From assembly GCA_947184155.2 (NCBI GenBank), contig CAMXCT020000442.1, positions 77,733-141,732 of the forward strand: 64,000 nucleotides of DNA. Direction: 5' to 3'. Numbering within the stretch: position 1 is the stretch's first letter; each line of letters begins with the position of its first letter. Shown here piece by piece: positions 17,190 to 28,600 of this stretch. This DNA is from Cladocopium goreaui. Taxonomy: Eukaryota > Sar > Dinophyceae > Suessiales > Symbiodiniaceae. A model generated the notes under the pieces. That model had not been told where the DNA came from, ran no database searches, and was given only the letters and a program-made list of their open reading frames with translations. A program made the position numbers and the translations under genes.

Positions 17190-18005
17190 ACTTAAAACTG
17201 AGCATCCGACCGACACAGTCTCTTGGAGATTATAGCCTTTTTTGGTTGACGAAGTTGCCGTTGTCGTGGGCAAACCTCCTTCTTCTGCCATTTGTGGACA
17301 ACCCTCCTACTATGAATTAATCCTATCAGTAAATATTTGCCAGAGCCTCTAGCAGCCGCGGATTCTCATCAACTAGCACGTCTGCTCACATTATTTTATT
17401 CCAATTGCGCCACGCTCTTGAAACTGAATGTGTTCAACGAAATTTTGCTAAATTATCCAGTTTATATGAAAATGGCAAAGTGGACTTAGGATACTGGATT
17501 GATACTGGCGTGTACTGAAACTTGAAAGTGTTGGGCGTCCGCGGAACTTGTATGGAACGATCCATGTTGACCAGGCGCAAGCGTGGTTCCAGAAGAGAGT
17601 TGAGAGATCATGGGTTGAACAAAAAAGGTAATCAAAATCTGCCACAATTGTGGTTGCAAACCTGTGTTTTCTTCTGTTTTTTGCTTCGGCCGGTTGTGTC
17701 ACGTTTCGGCAAAACATGATCTGGTGTCTGGACCGGAAGAGTAAAATTAAAGAATGCGAACAAAACATTGTGGATTTTTCAAATCAGTTCAACATCGTAT
17801 CATCACACAAAACATGTACTAGTACATGTTAACCCGCCCGGAAAAAACAACAACATAAAAAATATCCCGGCAGGAGAACCCAAACAGTGTTGCACAGAAC
17901 AAAAGGAACAGATACCTGGGATTCCTGGGATAATTCTGCAAGTTCCCCTTGTCAAGATCCTTGTAAAATACCGCAAAGAACGTGAGAAGAACTGCCAGCG
18001 TAGTT
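17190..18005. other. No gene seen
   Basis: Unique-looking DNA with short ORFs on both strands only. No domain, repeat array or convincing splice-bounded exon seen. Confidence 0.5.
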
Positions 18006-18009
18006 CTCT

Positions 18010-19025
18010 TTGTGAAACTCCCTGCAAAAGATCGTGTACGAGAGAGGTCTTTGGGCAACATCCCCGTCAGAGATCCCTATAGATGATCTCTTTGCCAAAG
18101 TCTCTATATATGTAAGAGATCGCTTGGCAAGATCCCTGTAGAAGAGCTCTACACGTTAGATGTTTGTAGGAACTCTCTATATAAAAGATCTCCGTACAAT
18201 ATCTCGATAGGAGGTCTTTTAGCAAGATCTCTGCACAAACTCTCTACAAACATCTCTGGCCAAGATCTCTGTCAGAGAGTTCTATACAAGATCCCTGTAC
18301 AAGGTTCAGTGCCAGATTTTCGTGAAAGGTCTCTGTAACAGAGGGTCTCTTGGTAAGATCCTTGTGGGAAATCTGTATGCAAGTTCTCTGCACAAGGTCT
18401 CTACCAGAGGTCTCCTTGCAAGATCTTTTTGCACGGTCTCTGTAGGGTATCTCTTGGCAAGGCCGCTTAGGCTGATCTCTATGCAAGATCTCTGAACAAG
18501 GTCTCTAGAAGAGATCTACACGCAAGATCTCTGCTCTGAGAGAGGTCATTGGGCAGGATCTCTGCACAAGGTCTCTGTAGGGGATCTCTTGGCAAGATCT
18601 CTGTGAAAGATGTCTACGCAAGATCTCTGCACAACCTCTCTATAAGAGATTTCGATGCAATATCTCTGTCAGTGATCACTATGCAAGATTTCTGTTCAAA
18701 CTCTTTATAGAACATCTCCACGCAAGGTCTCTCTGTAAGAAACCTGTTGGCAAGATCTCTGCAACAAGAGATCTCTCCACAAGATCTTTGTAGAATATTT
18801 TTCCATGAGGTCTCTTGGCAAGATCTCTGTACAAACTCTCTGCACAAGATCTCCTGCCAGGATCTCTGTGAGAAACCTCTATACAAGACCTCTGTACAGA
18901 GATATCGTGGCAAGATCTTCTTGAAACGTCTCTGTGCCAAATCTCTGTAAGACTGTAGGAGATCTCTTTGCAAGATCTCGAAAAGCGGCCGCTTTGCAAA
19001 ATCTCTATACAAGATCTCCTTGAAA
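18010..19025. repeat. Degenerate 13 bp tandem repeat (GCAAGATCTCTGT)
   Basis: About 1 kb of head-to-tail 13-mers with consensus close to GCAAGATCTCTGT, often keeping the AGATCT core. The clearest register is at 18600-18720, where successive units are 13 bases. Because 39 bp equals 13 codons, the minus strand stays open as a quasi-repetitive peptide (RDLxxRSCxEI type) of up to 151 codons at 18614-19069. I read that as a by-product of the repeat rather than a gene. Confidence 0.85.
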
Positions 19026-19030
19026 GAATC

Positions 19031-19310
19031 AGCACCACGCTGCAACGAGAGCGATCCCATAATGCACAAAGTGACGAGGAGGGTGGGCGAGTGATATCAA
19101 AATTAGCACTGCGCCACTACGCGAATCATCTGACACGCACAAAGTGATGGGAGGGTTGCGCAGATGAGCACCACGCCACAACGAAATTGAGCTCACACGC
19201 ACAAAATGACGATATTTGATGTCGCGAGCGACATGAAAATGAGCACCGCTCAACAACGAGAACGATCTGACACGCACAAAATGACGAGAGGGTTGTGCGA
19301 GCACATGTCA
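19031..19310. repeat. Four degenerate copies of a 62-75 bp tandem repeat
   Basis: Copies begin with AGCACCACGC-like sequence at 19031, 19105, 19167 and 19242. Each contains a CACGCACAAAATGACGA-type segment. Spacings are 74, 62 and 75 bp. Confidence 0.8.
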
Positions 19311-21540
19311 CAGTCGCCAAGTGCTGCGTGCACCAGAAAAAAATGACAGTTGGAAACGTGAAAGCGATGTTTTACCTGGGGGTCTCTGGAATACCGCACT
19401 TGCCACCAAAAATGGGCCTGAGGCATCTGAAGTCTTGCGCCTGCAACGCAAATGATCATCATCCTTGTCATGTACCAAATCGTATCATGTACACTTTTAC
19501 CAAACGAGACAACGAGACTTTCGAGCCTTTCAAAGCATGATCCAACCGTCCAACTTCACCTAATATTGCGCTTGCCACAAAAACCACCTCTGGTTGCCAC
19601 CCGCGCGTGCCAAAGTTTTAGCAACGTGCACGAAATACCGCGCCTGCCACGCGGATGAAAAGGTGTCTGATGTCTTGCCCCTGCCACGCAAAGCGAGGTT
19701 CGGACTTCTGGCGAAAAATGACCTGGCAAAAGAAACGTGGTTAGCCCCAAACATGATGGGAGACGGCAAGCGAGAACACACCTCCGCAAGAGATGTCTTG
19801 AGGCCAACGTTTCATGGAAGGTTTGCTTCAAAAACGGAAGATCGAGAAACTTTTCGCCTTGCAAGGGTCGCCATCAAATAAATTAGCCGGACCTGCAGGA
19901 GACCACCTTGAACCAACAATACCCAACAAGAGGCTTTAACATCTTTAACTACTACCGTAAAAACCCCAAAGGTGAACACACGGCTGGGGGAAAAACAATG
20001 AAAAACAGCAATTTCATCTTCGGAGGTTTCAGGGCCCCCTGGGCGCTGCCTTTCAGCATGTGGAGTTTCAAGGACCTCGAAAATGTATGTTTGGCCATAA
20101 TTGGCCGCGATCACATGTGCGGCGTTCGATTCAGGGAGAAGTTCTTGATTGGCAATGTCGCCGCATCCCGGCTCAGTTAAAACCGATTCTTTTGAACCGC
20201 ATGGAACGGCGATTCATTTTGTGCCATTTTGTCTCGACAAGTCCGGTTTCGCCGCGGGTCGCGGTTTTTAATTGCCAAAAAAAATCATCCGAGTGACATC
20301 TGACGTTTCATCGTCTGAGGTTCCAGGGGTCTGGCAAAGGGTTGCTGGAAATATCCTAAGTTGCCACATTCCCATACATGGCCATGTTTCGCCGCCCAAT
20401 GATATTTCACAACATGGATTATTGCATGCACCCGAAGCATCAATCCAGCATTGCGAAGAACAAACGAACTCAAGATGCTAAGGTGCTGGGTTGCCTTGCG
20501 TGCATTCATTCTGACTGAACGGTCGCAAAAGTAAATTTTAGCCGGCGCTGGGAACAGAAGTTTTGACCCAAAACCTAAGGTTTGATGAAGTACAGCAACA
20601 GTTTTGCTGACACTCATGTGGAAGAGCGCTACGATGGTGAAGGCGAATGACAGGTGACGTTTTGTTGGTGCAAAACTAAACCCAGCTCACCACACATGTG
20701 GAACCGTTGAGCCACTTCGGACTTACACAACCCAGGAACAAGAATCAACACGACAACGCGCCATGTGCAACCTCCAACGTGCCAGAAATGGTTGGAAACC
20801 AACTTCGCATGTTCATTCAAAAAGTGAATAAGTTAAATAAGTCTACATACAAAAAATCAATCAAACATTGAATCCTCATTGTCGTGTGTCCAACTAGTGC
20901 CGCCACATCCCTGTTCCAAGGGATTAATGTGGATGCTTCAACTTGTTGTACACAATACACACTATATATTCAATATGTACATGTATAAAAAAAGTGACAA
21001 TCTATTTGGTGTTTTATCCGACGCACACTTTGACAAACTATTTGGTTTCTTTCTACCTAAAGCATTCTGCCTGACACATTAAACAGCATTGCCCACCATA
21101 CAAATGACTCACATGGTGCTGAATTCTCATCAACGCAATGAGACCGGCAACGATGTATGCAAAAAGACACGTATGTAAAATCTGACATGCGCTGCCCAGC
21201 AAGCAGGGACGGTCCACAAGAAGGTGTCGGTTCCTTGCCCTTTCTTTCTTCCTTTTTCACAATTGCATCCTACTAGTACCATCGTTTTGTTTTTCCTACA
21301 GTTTTTGCAACGGCCCAACAAGTTCAGCCTTGGAAATGAGAATGGTTGATGCGGTTAGACGGAGACTAAGTGTAGAATTTTGATGAATTTTGATGAAATT
21401 TGGAAATGATCTTCCAAATAAATCGCAATCCACCTGGAACAATGAGAGTCGGCACGGGTAATAATCACAGGATCTTCACAGCAATGAAGTCATGACAAAT
21501 AAAATAATATAGTAAAAATAATAAAAATCAGGGTGCCCGC
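19310..21540. other. No gene seen; degenerate CGCCTGCCACGCAAA motif at the left end
   Basis: From 19395 to 19700 a motif like CGC-TTGCCAC-AAA recurs about four times, suggesting an old tandem repeat. The remainder has short ORFs on both strands with no recognisable domain. Confidence 0.5.
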
Positions 21541-21559
21541 GCATTGTGTAGCACTTGGG

Positions 21560-21890
21560 TGCCTGACGTTCTCCCTGACGCCTCATCCCCCTGACGCCAC
21601 ATTCCGACGACACATTCCTTGACGCTACATTCCCCTCTGATGCCACATTCTGACGACACATTCCCTGACGCCACATTCTCCCCTGACGCCACATTCCCTC
21701 CTGACGCCGCGTTCTGACGCTGCATTCCCTGACGCCACATTCCCATGCCCACCTGACGCCGCATTCTGACGACACATTCCCTGACGCCACATTCCATCTC
21801 AACCGACGCATCCTGACGCCACATTCTGACGACACATTCCCTGACGCCACGTTCCTCCCCTGCCGCCTCATTGTGACGCCACATTCCCTT
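21560..21890. repeat. 15 bp tandem repeat (TGACGCCACATTCCC)
   Basis: Roughly twenty head-to-tail units of 14-16 bp alternating TGACGCCACATTC and TGACGACACATTC forms. The minus strand is open through it because the unit length is a multiple of three. That ORF is repeat-derived. Confidence 0.85.
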
Positions 21891-22139
21891 CAGGACCCAG
21901 CATTTCCCATCATTTTGGATGTGAAAAAAATAGCCCTTGGGCCCCGGGGTCCGATTGCTTCAAAACTACGAAGGGGGGCTAAGTTTGGTTGTTCCCGCGG
22001 AGTTACTTTTGGGGATCAATTTCCTTACTTTTGTCCCCGGTGCGTGTTCAGCGTGTTTTGAGAAAAAAATTAAATTGTAGCATCACTTGCTTTTGTTGGA
22101 AAATTGTTTTTTTAAAAAAAACGTGGAACGTAGCATCAG

Positions 22140-22800
22140 TGATGGTAGAAAGTTGGAGTTTTGAAGAGAAGATCTTGGTGCGCAGAATCAATGATGGTAG
22201 AATGCCTGCAAGTTGGTTGGATCTTAGAGCGTAGCATCGATGATGTTAGAAAATTGAAGAGAAAATCTTAAAGCGCAGCAATAATGAAGATAGAACGTTT
22301 GAAAATTGAAGAAAAAAATTATAGCGTATCATCCATGATGGTGGAATGTACGACAAATTGACCCAAAAAAAAAAAATCTGGCAACGTAGCGTCAGTGATG
22401 TTAGAACATTGAAAATAGCATGGCGGCGATGATGCTTGAACATTGGAGAGAAGACCTTGGAGCAAACATTAATGATCGTAGAATCTCGTAAGTTGAAAAG
22501 AAGATCTTGAAGCGTAGCATCAAAGATGGTGGACTGCCGAAGAATAAAGAAGGACCTTGGAGCATAGCATCGCTGATGCTCAAAAATTAAAACGAACACC
22601 TTGGAGCTTACCATCACTGATGGCAGAATGTAGGGAAATTGACAAGCAAATCTTCAAGCGTTGCACCAATGATGGTAGAAAGTTCAACGGGAAATCTTTC
22701 GAACACCGTACTCTAATGGTAGAATGCTGGAAAAGTGCCCGGAAGATCTTGGAAGGTAGCACCAATGATGGAAGAATGTTTGAAATGTTTCAAAGTTTGC
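22140..22800. repeat. About 14 degenerate copies of a ~50 bp minisatellite (left array)
   Basis: Units of 43-55 bp. Each starts near TAGAATGTTG, continues with AGAGAAGATCTTGGAGCGT and ends AGCATCAATGATGG. The same family recurs at about 24755-24830 and 26890-27480. Confidence 0.8.
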
Positions 22801-22976
22801 TAGGCTTTAGAGCGCGGCAAAGAAGATGAACGGAAATTAAAGAGAGATAGTCTTGTAGGCGATGAGGACCACGCGTGACATCATCGCAGTGGAGTGACAT
22901 CCAGGGGATGTCACAGATACATGGGAGATTCATTGCATCAGCAAATACGCCATGGAAAGTCATGGAAAGACTCACA

Positions 22977-24760
22977 TCAAGTTGTGTTCAACGAGGGCAA
23001 CTGAAAAAGGAAATCGCATAGGAGCATTCTGCACTGGCGGCTATTCAGTTGGTGTTTCCGGACGGACACCTGCCATGCTAAGATAGTTTCTGACTTTTTG
23101 TCATGTGAGGGCCAACCCAGTCGCTGTTGGAGTATGCACTCAGGAATTGCAGGACGAGTAGCTGCATTTGGTACATGGGGGCATTCCCAAAACTCATGAT
23201 GTAAAGAAGAAATGACATGACAATGTGGACACCGGCGTTGACCATCATCATCACTTCGATGGAAAGAAGCATTAGAAACATATCCTCCGGTAATGATCGC
23301 AGAAACCTGCGATGTAATTTGAGATGCTTTCCTAGCATTGGCACATCTGGTTTCGTCATAAGGAAAGTGTTGGCATAGGACTGAGTCACGGCGATTCGAC
23401 GATTGCCAACATGTCCACGAGTGTGTACGAAAACCCTCACGCAATCGGTGCAAGACCGGATCAGTGTCAAGGGAAAAATAAGTAGATCTGGGATTTAAAG
23501 AAGTCACAGCGTTTGTCACGGAGCGTCTCCAGGTCCAGGTGGCTGTACGTAACCTCGACATGCGTTCCATTTGTTTGGAAATGGAGCTGGAAATACTGTT
23601 TTTACACCAGGAGGGTATCTGGTAGTATTTGACATATCGAAGGACAACACAAAGCAAGTCTGCAACACTCGAAAACCTATGTGGAGACCGTGGCCTCTCA
23701 TATGTCCCGCAAGTGGATACATGAACGATGGGGTTCATTAAGAGCTTTACGTGTGGCACTTTGAAATTTGTCAAAGATGTTCTTAGGGGGAACATGCATC
23801 AACCATCCAAATTGGATTTTTGACAGGGGACCAGTGGCCATGACTAATCTTTTGTGAGTAACAGTAATTGGCAAGCACGAAGCACGTTTCACAAGTGACA
23901 GGGACGCATCGATACGATCCTGCTCTTTCTTGTGCAATTTGCGTTGCTGGGACGGCTGAAAGAAATGACCAAGAATGCAAATTTGATCAATGATATTGTC
24001 CTCGGGCACACCAGCCTCTTTGAGCTCGACCTTTTTGTCTGGCATGGAAAAATTGAGATTTGTCACTGTTTTCTACAAGGCCAAGGAGGCGGGTCCATTC
24101 GTCCCATTTAGAAAGAACAACCATGGCATCTTCAACAGATCGGGATGACCAGGACCTGTCATCAACGAAATTGCGTTGTGTCACTGAAGGATAACTCCTG
24201 GCAATTTCCCACGAGGCCGGGCACAGAGTAGCAACCATGGGCATCAAGGACCATGGATCACCCTGTGGAAGGCTACTACTAACATGTTCCGGCTCGGGCA
24301 AGACAAAATTTTGAAATGAGATAAATCTTTGTTGGTTGCTCCATTGGTCAAACAGCATGGTGACCATGAAAAATGACAATTTTAATCTTTTCAACACGTG
24401 AAGGGCAAGGTCGGGGTGGCAATGGTCAAAAGCGAACGAGATATCTAAAGAAACTAGATACTCATCACTGGCGGCAGCAGTGATTAGAGGGATGAGAGCA
24501 TGGTAGATTTCCATGCCCTTTTTACCAGCAATGGCTGTGTCAGGCCACCAAGTATTAATCCAACTTTGACATTCTTGACATTGCAATCTTGAGGAGGCCT
24601 AAATACGGTACCACAGTGAGAAGATGGCCAGTGGTCGCAATCCATTAATATCGCGGGCACCATCTTCACGTAAACCTTTTTGACCCTTGGGAATGTGAAC
24701 TTGTGAAGCACACCTCCAAGAGTTGGGCAATTTTCTTGCCATCTCACAAAAATGACAAGC
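22977..24760 (-). pseudogene. Decayed, 5'-truncated LINE reverse transcriptase
   Basis: Reading 5' to 3' on the minus strand: a segment with VHIPKGQKG and RPLAIFSLWYRI (RT fingers), an in-frame stop at 24599-24601, then RT palm motifs SLDISFAFD, SLPQGDPWSLMPM and FVDDRSW (24586-23987). A frameshift leads to 24066-23698 and another to 23795-22977. The last frame carries a Cys-His cluster, RRCPHCH...HHEFWECPH, typical of the C-terminus of many non-LTR retrotransposons. At least one stop and two frameshifts make it non-functional. The endonuclease part is absent. Its 5' end abuts a fragment of the ~50 bp minisatellite (24755-24830). No poly-A tail is visible at the 3' end. Confidence 0.88.
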
Positions 24761-24830
24761 ATTAATGATGGTAGAATGTGTGAGGTTGCGGTAGAATGTG
24801 TGAGGTTGCGGAGAAGACTTGAAGCCCAGG
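24755..24830. repeat. Fragment of the ~50 bp minisatellite
   Basis: AGCATTAATGATGGTAGAAT, followed by a 20 bp direct duplication (GTAGAATGTGTGAGGTTGCG twice). Same family as 22140-22800. Confidence 0.75.
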
Positions 24831-25039
24831 GCGGGTGAACGAAAACTAAAGGTCACATGAATGTGGAAATATAGGAGGGCTGAACTTGGAAACGCGCAGG
24901 AAAGTGGAAAGCATGCGCACGTCTCCGGGGCCTTTTTTGCAGCAGTGAAATGAAACTGCCGCAGTGTGAAGTGAAACTGGAACAGCGGTGAAAAGAATTG
25001 AGGCGGAGCGCGTGCGCTAGAAGCGTGCGAGAAGATAGA

Positions 25040-25145
25040 GAAAACAATATACAGATATAGGCATGTGTAAAATACATATGTATAGAGATATGCGCATATA
25101 TAAATACATACAGATGTGTATATGATATATATTTATATATACATA
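25040..25145. repeat. AT-rich microsatellite
   Basis: ATATAC/ATATATG simple sequence immediately left of the MITE-like copy at 25149. Confidence 0.8.
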
Positions 25146-25148
25146 CAA

Positions 25149-25259
25149 TGTGGGGCCTCCAAGATAGCTAAGGTTGTTTATAACTCCAATAATAATGCTT
25201 TATGGCACTTTCAACTATAGTCAATGGGGTGTATAAACCAACTTATGTGGGGGGGGCCA
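25149..25259 (-). mobile_element. MITE-like element, degenerate copy of the 55245 family
   Basis: The left end TGTGGGGCCTCCAAGATAGC matches the reverse complement of the right end of the element at 55245-55357. Internal matches follow (ATAACT, TTATGG-ACTTT, TATAGT-A-ATGGG). The right end is degraded to a G8 tract followed by CCAAATA. It sits beside a TA microsatellite, like its relative. Confidence 0.6.
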
Positions 25260-25619
25260 AATAAATATTATGAAGAAAAACAGAACGAAAATCAAAACAC
25301 AAAATCGACACAAAGAGATAAACATGCATATACAAGCACACGAACTGCACAATGGAGAGGTTCATATGTAGAAGGCAGTTGCATGCTGTGTTTAGTGACA
25401 TCCGATGGAGGTATATAGAGCTGCAAAAATATACACGACATAAATGCAAGTGATCTAAGACTTTGCAGCCGGCACCGCCATTGAACGATAGGCGGCTTTC
25501 GAAAGTGTCATTCGATACCCATCCACAGGGGCCTCGGAAGGAGTCAAAACGATTGCAACGAAGAGGTGGTGCCCAGCTTTCATTCGTACAACATGTGAAC
25601 CAAAGAACATGGTTACTGT

Positions 25620-26180
25620 AAAAAGGTGGGGCCCTGTCCAGAAGTGTAAATTTTGATGAGGTTCAAATCCTCAACTGTTGATCCGGGTCAAAAGGATCTT
25701 CTAGCGAACCCACTGCCAAATTGTTAGCAGTTCTGGCGGGCTTGGAGTGTCTGACCCAAAGAAGCTGGGTACGCGATAAAGTTTTGGCCCCATTTAAATT
25801 TATAATTTTTGATGGGGTTCCAACTTACACAGTGTTGACCTGAGTCAGAAAAAACTCTATCAAACCCAATTTTGATGGTGTTCAAATCATCAACTGTTGA
25901 TCTGAGTCACAAAAACTTCTCTCGAACCCACGGACAGGTTGATCGAAACTCCGGCGAGTTTGTAATATCATGCCGTGGTGAAGCGTACGACACAAGACTT
26001 CCAGCCGAACAACCTGCAGTCTTCCGTTGTGAAGCGTAAAACATCTGCCCCAAAGAAAATAGTGACTCTACAAAAATTAGGCCCCATCCAAAAGGATAAT
26101 TTTGATGGGGTTCAAACCTACCTAACTGATCTGAGTCACAAAGAAGTCTGTCGAACCCACTGCCAAATTGTTAGAAGTTC
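25620..26180. repeat. Degenerate tandem repeat with GTTGATCTGAGTCACAAA motif
   Basis: Several copies of an approximately 90-200 bp irregular unit containing TTTTGATGGGGTTCAAA, CTGTTGATCTGAGTCACAAA and CGAACCCACTGCCAAATTG. No coding content seen. Confidence 0.65.
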
Positions 26181-26205
26181 CGGCTAACTTGGAATGCCAT
26201 GCGCT

Positions 26206-26265
26206 GGTGCAGCGTATTGCGCATGGGTGCAGCGTATTGCGCATGGGTGCAGCGTATTGCGCATG
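26206..26265. repeat. Three perfect 20 bp tandem copies
   Basis: GGTGCAGCGTATTGCGCATG occurs three times head to tail, the last with a terminal change. Confidence 0.9.
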
Positions 26266-26334
26266 AGTTCCATCGGAACAACTTCTACTCCTCGGCTTTG
26301 AGTCGCAAGACTCCATCTGAACCCAAAAAAAATA

Positions 26335-26550
26335 TGAAGTGTGAAGGGCAAAGTGGGCAGTGTGGGGAATGGAGTGTGAAGTGGAGAGTGCGCAGTGTGA
26401 TGTGGAAACTGTGCAGTGTTGAGTGAGGAGTGTGAAAGTGTGAAGTGTGCAGTGGCGAGTGTGAGGTGAGAAGTGTGAACTGTTGAGTGTGAAGTATGAC
26501 GTGTAGAGTATGGAGTATGAAGTATGAAGTCTCACTGTGATTTGAGCCCG
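26335..26550. repeat. GTGTGAAGTGTGCAGTG-type minisatellite
   Basis: Purine-rich G/T/A repeat of short GTGTGAAGT-like units with no clear fixed period. The reverse strand gives a His/Ser/Thr-rich open frame that is repeat-derived. Confidence 0.75.
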
Positions 26551-26889
26551 TGGCCATCTGCTTCCGAGACTGCTTCAAAATGCCCTGGGAACTTGGAGCG
26601 TAGTGGTTTGGACTGTTCCGTTCTATGTGACGGCCCCCCGTGTGAATAAATAAAAACACTATATTAAACATACATGTATAAACATTTTGTTTTAAATACA
26701 TGCATGAAAAAATGCATGTATACACATTTTTATTTCTGTTAAAGGCCTTTTGTCGCATAGTTCCTAACAGCCCATCTCTCTCGTGTGGAGGGGGCAGGGG
26801 TTTCGAGTGAAAAATTACTGTGTTGGACTCAGACCTGCCCCTCCCCTGGCTGAAGCAAGAACAACTCCAGCTAGCTACCGCTAGTTTTC

Positions 26890-27480
26890 GTGATTTTAGA
26901 GCAACGTATTAATGATTGTAGAAATTGGGATCGGCGAAGAGGAAAACAAAGTGTGTAGCATCAAACATGGTAAAATGTTTTAAAAAATGAAAGGAAAAAT
27001 CCATGACGGATGAAAGTTAATAAACCGAAGGGAAAATGGTTGAGCGTAGCATCAATGATGGTAGAATGTTGGAAAGAAACGAGACCTCAGAGCGTCGCAT
27101 TAACAATAGTAGAAAATTCAAGCAATGATCTCAAAGTGACACATCAGTGAAAGTAAATTATGCAACGAAGATCTTAGAGCGTAGCATCGCTGATGTTGGA
27201 AAATTGCTGAGAAAATCTTCAATGGTGGTAGAATGTTTGAATGTTGCAGGGAATGTCTTGGAGCAAAGCAACAATGCTCGTAGAAGTGTAACATCATGAT
27301 GGCGAAATATTCGGCAGTTGGAGTGATCTTTGACGGTACGAGTCGCATTAATGATGTTAGAAATGCAAGAAAAAAACCCTGGAAAGTAGCATCGATGATG
27401 CCAGAAAATTGAAGAGAAAATGTTGGAGTGTTGCAAGTTTGAAAACCGAAGAGAAGATCTTCAAGCGTAGCATCAGTGGT
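26890..27480. repeat. ~50 bp minisatellite (right array)
   Basis: About 12 degenerate units with the same TAGAATGTTG, GAAGATCTT-GAGCGT and AGCATCAATGATGG landmarks as 22140-22800. Confidence 0.75.
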
Positions 27481-27589
27481 TGTGGGTGGCAGACACTTCC
27501 TGTGAGGACCCAATTTCTCTGAGCATCTGCTCCTAGAAGCTGTTCCCCGCCACCCCTTTTACCTCTTTTCATTTCAACGTCCCTGCCCC

Positions 27590-28090
27590 TGCTGAGTTTT
27601 TAATTTGCGTTTTTCGTTCCAACATCTCTGTTGCGTTTCGAATTAATTACCCCCCTTTCGTTTTCGACTACGCTCCTTTCCCTTTCGTTTTCCACACGTC
27701 CTTTGATTTTAAAGCCTCCGCTTTAACTTTCTAGTTTAGGTCCTGCCTCTTCTGCCTGAGGGCGCACCATTTCGTTTCAAATCACGCTTTGTCGTTTTAA
27801 AGTAAGTTCCTTTCCCTGTCGTTTTCCACGCACCGTATCGTTTTGACATTTCCTCTTTCGTTTCAGGTTTTTCCCTTATAAGTTTAGGTCCTCCCTCTTT
27901 CATCTCTTTCGTTTAAAGATGTTTAAAGTCACCCCTTTTCGTTCCAACTTCTTTGTTTCGTTTTGAGTCACCTCTTTTCGCATGGCTTGGGTGTATAGTC
28001 TCTTTCGTTTTCCACGCGTCTTTTTGTTTTCACGCCTCCTACTTCGTTTCAAGTCACCCCTTTTCCTTTCAACATCCGTCATTCGTTTCG
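27590..28090. repeat. Degenerate TTTCGTTT-rich tandem repeat
   Basis: CTTTCGTTTTCCACGCGTC-like and CGTTTCAAGTCACCCCTTTT-like units recur every 25-30 bases. Old array; no gene. Confidence 0.7.
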
Positions 28091-28269
28091 GTCCGGAAAT
28101 TGCGGAACATTTTCCCTGAGCGGGCGCAAAAAATGTGGAACGTTTTTCGTGAAAACAGCGTGCGGTCACTTGCTCCAGCGGTTGCGGCCACTCGAGTGAC
28201 TGCAAGTGACTGTTTTATCGAAAATAAAAAACTGTACTTCCTGCGATTCCTGCGTGCTCAATGGGATGG

Positions 28270-28600
28270 CTGGTTAAAAATGTCTAAAACCGTTTGAGGA
28301 TAGCTCAAAGTTTATTGGTGGTTGGTTTAAAATTCTATTTATGGTTGGTTAAAATTTGTTTGAATGTTATTTAGTGGTTATTTCAGTTTGTTTAAAGATT
28401 ATTTAAGGTTGCTGCAAGGCTTGGTTAAGGTTTGATTAAGGTTGGTTATGTAAGGTAGGTTTTGCAGGTTTGGTTTAGAAGGTTGAGACGTGTATAAATT
28501 TCTTTAGAGTTTGATTATGGTTTACGTAAGGCCGGCTTAGGTTTTATATGGTTTTCTGGTGTACGTAAAGCTAGTTTAGGGATTAGCTACTTAGTTGGCC
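28270..28600. repeat. Degenerate GGTTGGTTTAAG tandem repeat
   Basis: GGTTGGTTTAA, GGTTGGTTAAA, GGTTATTT and similar words recur at 13-20 bp steps. Confidence 0.65.

Noticed and set aside
18614-19069. A 151-codon minus-strand ORF
   Set aside because: It lies almost wholly in the 13 bp tandem repeat and its peptide is that repeat translated.
21476-21884. Two overlapping 118-131 codon minus-strand ORFs
   Set aside because: They are translations of a 15 bp tandem repeat, open in more than one frame because the unit is a multiple of three.
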